From: Hepatocystis sp. ex Piliocolobus tephrosceles
Taxonomy: Eukaryota; Apicomplexa; Aconoidasida; Haemosporida; Plasmodiidae
Direction: 5' to 3'
Assembly (NCBI GenBank): GCA_902459845.2
Contig: CABPSV020000330.1
Location: 1 to 12,708 of the forward strand
DNA length: 12,708 nt
Each line of letters starts with the position of its first letter. Within the stretch, counting starts at the first letter, position 1. The notes under the pieces are model-generated. The model saw only the letters and a program-made list of their open reading frames with translations. It was not told the origin of the DNA and made no database searches. The position numbers and the translations under genes were made by a program. This document shows, piece after piece, positions 1 to 9,200 of the stretch.

Positions 1-97
1 TTTAAAAAAATAAGTAATTTAAAAAAATAAGTAATTTAAAAAAATAAGTAATTTAAAAAAATAAGTAATTTAAAAAAATAAGTAATTTAAAAAATAT
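1..97. repeat. 17-nt tandem array at the left edge
   Basis: The unit TTTAAAAAAATAAGTAA repeats with a 17-nt period at 1, 18, 35, 52, 69 and 86, about 5.5 copies with almost no divergence. It touches the window edge, so it may be longer. It is noncoding, with stop codons in each unit. Confidence 0.9.
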
Positions 98-277
98 ATA
101 TTTTTTCTTTTAATTTTATTATCAAGAATTGTAATTATATGTTTGCATTTGTATTAATTTTATTATTTATGTAACTATTATATAATTATTCATGCGACTT
201 TTTTTTTATAGCTATTTTATGTAATTTTCCAGGGACAGTTTTCAAATTTCCCCATAAATTCTGCCTTTTTCGCTTTA

Positions 278-311
<34 letters not shown>

Positions 312-866
312 CATTCATCATTTTTTTTCATTTTTTTTTTTTTTATTACACATTATTAAAATTAATATTGTCATATATATATATATTTTTTTTCAGTTTT
401 AAGTTTAATTTGAAAAAAAATATATAATGTATTAAAAAATAAGAATAAAATAGTATATGAATATTTCACAACACAACGTAATAAATAATATCTTATAACA
501 CAATATAACAGATCATAATATCATGTTTATGTTATATACGCTATTATAATAATATGCATAAAACATTTATGTTTTTTTAAACTATTCATATTTGCTTTGT
601 CTTAACATAATTATGAAAGAAAAAAGTGGTTTCATGTTGTTTTTTTTATCTCTGTTTGTGCTTTTTATTCATTGTTTAAGGTATACAATAAAAAAAAAAA
701 AAAAAAAAAAAAAGATTAAAAAAAAGATTAAAAAAAAGATTAAAACAAAATGTGTTGGAAAGATATGTTGAAAGATGTTGAAAAAATGATGATAAATCCA
801 CATATATATATATATACATAACATATTTACTCCATTTATCCCATTTTTAGCATATATTAATTACTT
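98..866. other. Intergenic AT-rich stretch
   Basis: No gene is supported here. The stretch holds a T run of about 30 nt (280-309), a second T-rich tract near 320-344, an A run of about 23 nt near 690-713, and three 12-nt GATTAAAAAAAA units starting at 714, 726 and 738. The right end lies downstream of the minus-strand gene at 867-1286, so it probably contains that gene's 3' UTR. Confidence 0.6.
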
Positions 867-1286
867 TCATCTTTGTTTTTTCAAGCGATATCTACGACCA
901 CCTTTTTTATCTCTCATAAATCTTTTATTTATTAATCTACTTTGTTTAGGTAACTTGTACGTCCTTATTTTTTCTTTTATTGGTATCCAAGGAATAGTAG
1001 ATAACCCCATTCTTTTTTTTTTGTATTTTTTCTTTTGATGTTTTCTTATTTTATAATATCTTCTCCTTTTTGTGCTTATGCTATTTTTAAATGTTAATCC
1101 AAATTTATTATTAAGGCATGATAAATATAAAGTATTTACATAATTGTGCTTCCAGTTGTTCATATAAATTATATTACTATTAAACACAAATCGTTTTATA
1201 GTTATAATTTTCCTTTTACTTTCATAATTCAATTTTACACAGTGTTGTGGTAATTTAAAAAGGTTTCTAAAATAGTTTTTCAACAT
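867..1286 (-). CDS. Small basic protein, mS38-like (mitochondrial ribosomal small-subunit protein)
   Basis: A 139-aa single-exon frame runs from the ATG at 1286 to TGA at 867-869. An in-frame stop lies upstream at 1314-1316, so this is the first possible ATG. About a third of the residues are Lys or Arg. The most telling segment is residues 71-92, which contains KRRRYYKIRKHQKKKYKKKR; arginine- and lysine-packed helices of the form KRRRxxxxKHxxKKxxKR are the signature of the mS38/AURKAIP1/Cox24 family (DUF1713), which bind rRNA in the mitochondrial small subunit. Unlike typical members, where this motif lies at the very C terminus, about 47 further basic residues follow it, including W100 and an RDKKGGRR run. 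The N terminus (first ~45 aa) is basic, hydroxylated and nearly free of acidic residues, as expected of a mitochondrial presequence. The gene being real is more secure than the family name; another ribosomal or RNA-binding protein is possible. Confidence 0.55.
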   Translation of the reverse strand: MLKNYFRNLFKLPQHCVKLNYESKRKIITIKRFVFNSNIIYMNNWKHNYVNTLYLSCLNNKFGLTFKNSISTKRRRYYKIRKHQKKKYKKKRMGLSTIPWIPIKEKIRTYKLPKQSRLINKRFMRDKKGGRRYRLKKQR

Positions 1287-1993
1287 AATATATATAGTAA
1301 AAAAAATAAATATTTAAATAATCATGTCTCCTAATCTTTTTTTTTTTAACAATTTAAATGAAAATATTGAACTTATTTTTTTTCATTAATTCTTTTTTTC
1401 ATTTATTTATATATGTACAAACATGCGCACATATATGTATATATATTTACACCTTTTTTAATCTTAGTTTAATATTATATCTTAGTTTTTCTTTTTCTTT
1501 TTTTATCTAAAAAAAGTAACACAAAATGACAAGTTTGTTATAAAAATGTAAGCTACAATATTCTGAACATGATTTTTGTTAAATTGTCATAAATGTCTTA
1601 AAATATAGTTAATTGCTAATTAACTGTTAAATAATTAGTTTATTTTCTGTTCTTCCCCTTCTTCCCTTCTTATTTTTTCTTTTTTTTTCCCTATTTTTTT
1701 TCTCTATTTTTTTTCTTTTTTTTTTAAGAGAGTTGGGAAGGAGAGAGACTTGAATCTGCTTTTTTACTTTTTATATTTTACTCTCTAATGTTATCATTTT
1801 TATCTTTTTTGCTTTTGTTGTTGCAATTTATGTTAATTTATTAATGAACTGACAGTCATGGCTTGCTTTGTTCTTTTGTGTGATTTTGATTACCTAAAAA
1901 ATAAATAAATATTTGTTATTTTGCTTATTATTGTTTTGTTCGGCATCTTGTTAATCTTTCTATTTTGGTTATTTTTGTGTTTTTTTTTTTTGT

Positions 1994-2071
<78 letters not shown>

Positions 2072-2332
2072 CGTATTTAATTTAAAAAATTGTAATACAT
2101 ATAGCATTCATCAGATATATATAAAAAAACACGTAGATAAATAAATAAATAAATAAAACGTATGTATGTATATATATACGAAATTGTTCATTAATAAAAA
2201 AATATATATATATATATATACATATAAATGGAAGTTCACCAATGTACTACAAAATTTCTGAAAGTACACAGTAATAAAATAACACAAAGAGATTAATTAT
2301 AAATCAGGTATATTATATGAACATATTGTAAT

Positions 2333-2370
<38 letters not shown>

Positions 2371-2380
2371 CTTTTATAAT
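1287..2380. other. Intergenic region between the mS38-like gene and SPO11
   Basis: This lies upstream of the minus-strand gene at 867-1286 and downstream of SPO11, so it should hold the promoter of the former and the 3' UTR of the latter. It contains a pyrimidine-rich tract (about 1640-1725) followed by a purine tract (1726-1748), a less extreme stretch at 1740-1975, the 77-nt T tract, a short AAAT microsatellite near 2137-2157, TA repeats near 2203-2222 and a T run of about 37 nt ending at 2370. No reading frame longer than about 20 codons with plausible splice signals was found at 1740-1975. Confidence 0.55.
1995..2071. repeat. 77-nt uninterrupted T tract
   Basis: A pure run of T, the longest homopolymer in the window, preceded by an interrupted T run from 1981. 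Such tracts are common between Plasmodium genes and are thought to exclude nucleosomes. The exact length is the least reliable part of the assembly here. Confidence 0.85.
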
Positions 2381-3278
2381 TTATAACTGAATTTGTAAGA
2401 GTTCTTTAATTTTTGTGTCTAAGCACTTTTCCATATCTATAATCGCATCTAATTCATATTTCAATCCGCATTTTTTCATAGTGTTTATATGTTTTCTACA
2501 ATAAAAAGAGGTTTAAAAAAAAAAAATAAAATAAAATATATTAGACGAAAGATAAAAATATTTTTTGTGTATAAATATAAAATAATAATGTTGACAACTA
2601 ATAGTTATTTTTATCGTATTTATTATTATCTATATAAATATGTATGTGTAAATTTTTTTATTTTTATATACTTACAACCAATGATGTGTTTCTTCTGTAG
2701 TGAATTTTGTGTTATTTTTTAACTTTTTACAAACGCTGCAAAATTTTGGAAACAAAAAGAAAAAAAAAAAAAAAAAAAAAAGCGCATTAGTATTTGATAG
2801 AATAAATAGATAAATGGTACACTTGACATTTGTCAATAGATATATTACATGTTTATATATATATATATATATATATTTATTTGTTCCACATGTATGTATG
2901 TGTGTATGTATGGTAAGAAGATAACTTGTCTAGCATTCGGATATCCTTTAAAGTCAATTTGTTACAATCTATTTCTTTTAAAGCCTTTTTCTGAATAGCT
3001 TCGTCAGGTGTAAATACATTTAACCAACATAATTTTTGAATTGATATATCTTCTACATCTAAAGTTATCAAAAAAATATATGAAGTTTTATGTTATGAAA
3101 TAAACTTACAAAAAAAAAATTCATTTCGTTTCGTTTTGTTTTGTTTTGTTCTCTTTATTTTATTTTTTTTTTTTTGAATTATATTAACAGTAAACTTTGG
3201 ACTCAAATTTCGAGGAATACGTAAAAGCAATATTTAAACCTTCATAAAGTTGTAAAATAGAAGAAAAAAGAAAAAAAA

Positions 3279-3331
<53 letters not shown>

Positions 3332-3872
3332 ATGTGAGTTTATAATCATATGGACTTATCATTGTGTTAATTCTGATTTATATGCAAAATATGTAAAAAA
3401 AAAAAAAAATAAAATAAAATAAAATAAAATAAAATAAAATAAAATAACACAACATAACAATTTATTTTTTATATTTAAATAACCATAAGCATCGTAATCA
3501 GTTAAACAAAAAAAATTAAGATCTTTCTTCTTTTTGTGAAGCTCAAATATAAGTTGCCTAGTGTTTATATCTGAAAAGGTAAAACGTCCATGCAGGTAGA
3601 CACATGTAATTATGCACATACGTATGTGTATAAATAAAACTTATACAAGTGTTAATAATGCATATCCATTAAACATATACGTAACACAACCTGGAAACCC
3701 CTTAGCAGTAATTAAAATGGATGGCCCATATTTAGATATAAAATTTGATTGCAGTAATTTATAATATATAGTTTCTTTTTCTATAATCAGAACATATTTT
3801 ACGTCAGGGAAAATGTGAATTTCAGTAATTCCAAAGGGGCATATTAAATGTCCTCTTAACTAAAAAAAATGA

Positions 3873-3915
<43 letters not shown>

Positions 3916-3979
3916 TTTAAAACAATTTTTATTTCAAAAAAAAACACTTTTTAGTAACAATTTGATTTTATTTGTAGTA

Positions 3980-4011
<32 letters not shown>

Positions 4012-4612
4012 GTTGTAGCTATTTTATTTGTTCATACTTCAAAATTGTTCATGCAATCAACCCATATACCTACAATCGAAATGAAAATTAACAACAATTG
4101 TTATTAATAGTTTTATCATCGTGTTTTTATATACATATGTACAACACATAGACATGGTTGAATGTGTTTGTAGTTGGTAACATATATACATATATTATGT
4201 AGTATGTATTAAGGACGTAATTAAAATTAAAAATGTTAGACTAAATGTGCTAACTTAAATTTTTTTCTTTAAGTAAAACATTTCCCCTAATTGTTCCTTT
4301 GGGGGTATTATATATATTTAATAGTTCTCTTGGTTTTTTTATAATTTTTGTTAATTTTCCAATAGTTCTATTTGAAATATTTTGAGATATAAATAATTGT
4401 GGATTTGTGTAGAATATTTGTCTTAATGTTGTATATACATTATTATTTATGTTTCGCCATACTATTTCGATAATGTAAAATAGCCTTGTTGTTTCTATTA
4501 TTTTATTTTTTGTAAAATACTTTTTTTTTTTTTTTTTATTATCTACTAGGTTTAAAATAAAATCAAAAACATATTCTTCTAACAAATTAATAACATCCGA
4601 ATTGGAATACAT
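2381..4612 (-). CDS. SPO11: SPO11, meiotic DNA double-strand-break transesterase (seven exons)
   Basis: Predicted exons on the minus strand: 4255-4612, 4038-4069, 3691-3859, 3484-3570, 3189-3239, 2890-3058, 2381-2495. All six introns are GT..AG, the phases match, and the joined 981 nt give 326 aa ending in TAA. SPO11 is the eukaryotic topoisomerase VI A-subunit homologue that cuts DNA to start meiotic recombination, in Plasmodium after fertilisation. Residues 1-110 form the winged-helix (5Y-CAP) part with the motif TLRQIFYTNPQLF; Y68 is the expected catalytic tyrosine. KGTIRGN (about 104-110) follows. The Toprim domain has its glutamate in LIIEKE (E157), AKGFPDINTR (182-191), and the metal-binding pair in DYDAYG (D211, D213). 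The C-terminal exon ends in the ELDAIIDMEKCLDTKIKELL helix typical of the family. The start ATG is preceded by about 15 A. The usual Asp after the motif Arg is Gln65 here. The exon 6 donor is the least certain boundary. The identity is very secure. Confidence 0.93.
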
Positions 4613-4862
4613 TTTTTTTTTTTTTTTGACATTTAATTAAATTTAATTTATTGTTGTAACAGTTAATAGACACGTATATACATATAAATAGATATTTGAT
4701 TATTTTTTATACCTATGTTATACAAACACAAACTATTAATTTAACAAAAAGAAAAAAAGAAATCACACATACCACATTTTGTATATATCCTTATGTTTAA
4801 AATAAAAAATGATTTTCGTAATTTAAATTATTAACTTGTAAATGTGATTTATATTTATGTAT

Positions 4863-4907
<45 letters not shown>

Positions 4908-5061
4908 CACATCACGTTCATATAGAATTATATAAACTAATTGAAGAATTTTACCAAAAAATGAATTTTTATTCAGAATAAAAATAATTTTTTTTTTTTT
5001 TTTTTTTTTTCAGTTGTATTGTTTGAATATAATATGTTCCTTAAAACGAGCAGAAAATATA

Positions 5062-5079
5062 TACACATATATATGTGTA
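5062..5079. promoter_or_regulatory. Perfect 18-nt palindrome overlapping a GTGTAC hexamer
   Basis: TACACATATATATGTGTA reads the same on both strands. The next base completes GTGTAC at 5075-5080, the form of site (GNGTAC) reported for the gametocyte regulator AP2-G. It lies about 450 nt upstream of the SPO11 start. The palindrome is visible; binding is inference and the TA core is common by chance in such DNA. Confidence 0.3.
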
Positions 5080-5332
5080 CATTTGAGTATATATGTGTTG
5101 CATGTATACATAAATTCCAATATTTGAACATTGTTATTATCGTGTGACCATTGTTATATATTTTTTTGCATTAAAATTTTACTTATAATGATGTGTTTTT
5201 ATTAGATTAAATAATATAAAACAACAACAAAAAAAGATATTTGTTAAGTATACAAGAAACTTACTAAAATAAAAAACCTTTCACATTCATGTAAGCTAGT
5301 TTTTTTTTTTAATAAAGTTATGTATATATACA

Positions 5333-5363
5333 TAGCTACATTACCCCTTGACCTACATAGCTA
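5333..5363. promoter_or_regulatory. Pair of TAGCTA hexamers upstream of SPO11
   Basis: TAGCTA occurs at 5333-5338 and 5358-5363, 25 nt apart, each preceded by CA and followed by C (CATAGCTAC). TAGCTA-type sites ([TC][AG]GC[TC][AG]) are the reported target of the ookinete factor AP2-O. SPO11 acts in the zygote/ookinete meiosis, so the position about 720-750 nt upstream of its start is suggestive. This is a motif match only. Confidence 0.3.
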
Positions 5364-5459
5364 CTTGACTATTTTTAAACTATATAACCCACCTACTATA
5401 CAAATTCAGTTATTTTCTTTTTCAATTTTGTAATTAATTTTTAATTACAATATTTATAA

Positions 5460-5462
<3 letters not shown>

Positions 5463-5510
<48 letters not shown>
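5463..5510. repeat. 48-nt A tract
   Basis: An uninterrupted A run in the divergent region between SPO11 and MRD1, probably in promoter DNA. The copy number is likely to vary between isolates and assemblies. Confidence 0.85.
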
Positions 5511-5512
<2 letters not shown>

Positions 5513-5543
5513 GTAATTCTTAAATTGTATAACTTTATTATTT

Positions 5544-5603
5544 ATTACTTATTACTTACTACTTACTACTTACTACTTACTACTTACTACTTACTGCTTA
5601 CTA
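5544..5603. repeat. 7-nt TTACTAC tandem array
   Basis: TTACTAC/TACTTAC units repeat with a 7-nt period for about eight copies, with slightly diverged edges (ATTACTT at the left, TGCTTAC at the right). It is followed directly by a T run. A reading frame passes through it but it has no other sign of coding. Confidence 0.85.
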
Positions 5604-5658
5604 TTTTTTTTTTTTTTTTTTTTTGCTATGGCAGCATGTACATAAACATAATCATATG

Positions 5659-5698
<40 letters not shown>

Positions 5699-6147
5699 GT
5701 AACTATTTCCTTTTCGTATACAGACTTGCAATAATAGTAATAAAAACATTTAAAAAGATATTAAAATTTTTATTTTTAGCAATATAAAAAAAAAAATTAA
5801 AAAGTCACCTTTATAATGAACAGTAGCTGGTGAATAATATACCAAATGATTACAAAAATGATGAAGCATCACTTGAAAAAGAAAAAAAAAAAAAAAAAAT
5901 CTTTTAACTATTTAACGTTTGTATATACATACATTTACATACATTACATACATTTACATATATGTATATATACATATGTTGTTGTATAACTATATTACTT
6001 CGTTTAATTTTAAATATACATGTTATATGTAAATATAAGTGAACTTCAACCTAATATCACGAAAAAAAATAAATAAATAAAAATAACTGACAAATAACGT
6101 AACGAATAAAAAACCTTATAAGGAAACTGATAAAGCAAAAAACAAAA

Positions 6148-6247
6148 CAACAGACGCAAAACAACAGACGCAAAACAACAGACGCAAAACAACAGACGCA
6201 AAACAACAGACGAAGCAACAGACGCAAAACAACAGACGAAGCAACAG
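6148..6247 (+). repeat. 14/12-nt tandem array in the MRD1 leader
   Basis: The unit CAACAGACGCAAAA (14 nt) starts at 6148, 6162, 6176, 6190 and 6216; two shorter 12-nt variants, CAACAGACGAAG, start at 6204 and 6230, and a partial unit ends the array at 6247. On the plus strand it has only A, C and G, so a transcript would be U-free and little structured. It ends 26 nt before the MRD1 ATG and so probably lies in the 5' UTR. Confidence 0.9.
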
Positions 6248-6263
6248 CACATATTGTGACAAA

Positions 6264-6281
6264 ATGCAACAAAATGAATAA
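6264..6281 (+). other. Five-codon uORF overlapping the MRD1 start codon
   Basis: ATG at 6264 in the context AAAATG opens a frame of five codons (MQQNE) and stops at TAA 6279-6281. The MRD1 ATG at 6274-6276 lies inside it in another frame, also preceded by AAA. Ribosomes terminating here would be 5 nt past the main start. Whether it is in the mRNA and used cannot be seen from sequence. Confidence 0.45.
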
Positions 6282-9200
6282 CTTTCCTGCACAAACAAAC
6301 CTACAGAACGAATATAATGGTGAGTTTAATAGTCAAAGTAATAATATAAATAATGGGGTATTAAATGTATCCAATACTGAGAAAACAAGATTAATCATAA
6401 AAAATATACCAAAATATATGACTGAAGTAGATTTAAAAAAACATTTTTTTAAAATGAAAGGGAATTATGAATTTAAAATAACTGACATAAAAATAATGAA
6501 AAGAAAAAAAATAATAAACAAAAAAGAAGAGTATGTTTCAAGAAAAATATGTTTTATTGGCTTTATTAGTAATCAAGATTGTGAAAACTTTAAAAAATCA
6601 TTTAATAATACATATATTAACACAAGTAAAATAAGTATTGAAGATGCTTATTGTCCATTACAAAGTAGATTAGCAGAGATTCAAAAAAATACAACTTATG
6701 CACATAAAATGAAATACATGCCAAATAACGAAACAAATAAAGTGAATAGAAAAAAAAATAATATACAAATAATTAAAAAAGATAACACTATAACTAAATT
6801 TATTCCAATTAAAAAAACGAAGGCAGGTGTGAGTACTGTTCGAAGTCATGTTATATTCGTTGACGAGGATACAAATGATCAAGTTAAAGATGGTAAAAAA
6901 AAAAAAAAAAAAAAAAAAAATACCAACGACAATGACAATTCCGATTTTAAGAAAAAAGACGATAATAACATGAATAAGGACAACAAAAACATGAATAACG
7001 GCGTTGAAACATGTGAAGAACAAGAACAAGAACAAGAACAAAGAAAAGGTAAAAAAAATATACATAATGAGGAAAATGAAACTATAGAGGATGATACTAA
7101 TGCATTGGATTGGTTAAAATCTGTATCGAAAAAGAATGAGAATAAAAAAAGCAAACATAAAGAAAAGAAAAATGTCACAAATTATGATAAAAAGAATCTA
7201 ACTGAAGACAAGCAAGACCTATTTGAAATGGATAAACATAACGAATCATCAAGTGAAGAAGAGACAAAAGCAAAGTCAAAAGTAAAGTCAGAAGAAATGA
7301 AAAAAGAAATGAAAAAAGAATCGAATACAAATAAAGCTAAAGATACGAACAAAAACAATTTATTTCATGATAAAATAGAAAATTGTATGGATGACAATAT
7401 GAACACTGGTAAAATGATTATTTATAATCTTCCACCAATATCTGAAGAAGAAATAAAAATTTTATGCGAACGTTATGGGCCTGTATCAGATGTACATATT
7501 TTTAAAAATGTTATAAAAGGTAATGTACAAATTAATTTAAATGAAAATAACAAAAAAAAGTTAAATGATGATTTTTTTATAAAATTATTAAAAGAGAATG
7601 ATAATGTTTCATCAAAAAATAAAAAAGGTAAAAATAAAAAAAAAAAAAAAACTAATAATGGTGATGGTAATGGTAACAACGACAATAGTGTAACAAAAAA
7701 AGACGAACTGAATAATGAAGAGAACATAATAGATAAAAAAAAAAATAATATTTTACAAAATTATGACCTTACTAATGTAAAAACGTTTGCTTTTGTTAGT
7801 TTTGTTTTTCCTAGTTCCTGTGAAAAAGCAAAAGTCAATTTACATGAAATGATTTACAAAGGTAAAATATTAAGTACTAAATATGCAAAAGAGAAATATG
7901 AAAATATGTATAACGAAGAAAAAAATGATCATAATAATAAAAATAAAATGTTTCTTAAATTATCTTATGAATCAAAAACTATGTATAAAAAAATTTTAGA
8001 AATACAAAAAAAAAAAACATGTCAAAATGAAAATATTTGGAATTTACTTTATACTGATATAAATTCAAGCATTCATAATTTTTGTAAGGAAAATAATTTT
8101 AGTCGTGAATCTATTTTAAATATAACTGATAAAAATATTGCAGTTAATGTTGCATTAACTGAAACATATATAATTAACAAAATGAAAGAATGGATAAAAA
8201 AAGAAGGTATACATATGGAAGCTTTTGAACAAATATATAAAAAAAATGATGAAAAAAAAGAAAAAACTGTGAATGATAACAATGATGATAATGATGGAAG
8301 TGCACAATCAAATAAGAATATATCAAAAACATTGAAACAGAAAGAACAAGTAAATGATAATATTATTCAAAATAGTGAAAGTCATAAAATAGTAAGCTAC
8401 AAAAGAAGTAATGACACTATAATAGTTAAAAATTTATCAATGCATACAAATAAAAATGACATTATTAATTTATTTAAAAAATATGGAATGTTAAATAAAA
8501 TTAGTTTTTCACCATATAACAATATAGCTATATTACAATTTGAAAAAACAGATGATGCAAAAAAAGCTTTTATAGGTAACTCTTATTTAAGATATAAAAA
8601 ATTACCTTTATATTTAGAATGGGCTCCTATAAATTTATACAAAAATACGAAAACTGAAAAAGTTATGGATGAAATCGAAGGCGAAATAAAAGGAGAAATA
8701 AAAGGAGAAATAAAAGGAGAAATAAAAGGAGAAATAAAAGGAGAAATAAAAGGAGAAATAAAAAGCGAAATAAAAGGAGAAATAAACGGAGAAATAAAAA
8801 GCGAAATTGAAGTTAAAAGTGATAGTGTGGTATTGATGGATGATAATAAAAAAACTGCAACATCAACAAAAAATAAAAAAGAGAATGTTAACATCGATAA
8901 ATTAAAACATAATGAAACGATATTACCGGAAGATGATGAATCAAGCGATGATGAAAACACACATGCTAGTATATATATTAAAAATTTAAATTTTAATACA
9001 ACTGAAGACAATTTTAAAAAACTGTTTGAAAAGTTAGATGGTTTTGTAACATGTAATATTGTAAAATGTAAAAAAGTGATTACCCAAAAAGAAAATGATC
9101 AAAAAAAAGAGAAAAGTAAAGGTAATGATAAGGGAAAGGGTAAAGATAAACATACAGATACAGACCTAAACGATATTACACAAAATCAAACATATTTATC

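Larger units (their letters stand above)
4613..6273. promoter_or_regulatory. Divergent intergenic region between SPO11 and MRD1
   Basis: SPO11 runs leftward from 4612 and MRD1 rightward from 6274, so this 1.66-kb gap must hold both promoters and 5' UTRs. It contains a T run of about 34 nt near 4868-4902, a T run ending in CAG near 5013 that resembles a splice acceptor, an 18-nt perfect palindrome (5062-5079), two TAGCTA hexamers (5333-5338, 5358-5363), a 48-nt A tract (5463-5510), a 7-nt tandem array, TA repeats near 5660-5694 and the 14-nt array next to MRD1. No coding gene was found. The promoter role follows from gene orientation; no start site can be placed. Confidence 0.65.

Noticed and set aside
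2489..2722. 77-aa plus-strand frame
   Set aside because: It is low-complexity and overlaps SPO11 exon 7's edge and intron 6 antisense; it has no recognisable domain.
3359..3619. 86-aa minus-strand frame as an independent gene
   Set aside because: Only its middle (3484-3570) is conserved and it is SPO11 exon 4; the start lies in intron 3 and the end is an AAAAT repeat in intron 4.
5525..5734. 69-aa plus-strand frame
   Set aside because: It consists of the TTACTAC array, a T run and a TA repeat; no other coding sign.
6256..6273. MRD1 starting at GTG 6256, six residues upstream
   Set aside because: A nuclear gene in this kind of organism should start at ATG; the first in-frame ATG is at 6274.
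6046..6298. Cys-rich minus-strand frames
   Set aside because: They are read-through of the 14-nt array in the MRD1 leader, open in several frames at once.
6670..9011. Minus-strand Phe/Ser/Leu-rich frames inside MRD1
   Set aside because: They are antisense to Lys/Glu/Asn-rich coding sequence.
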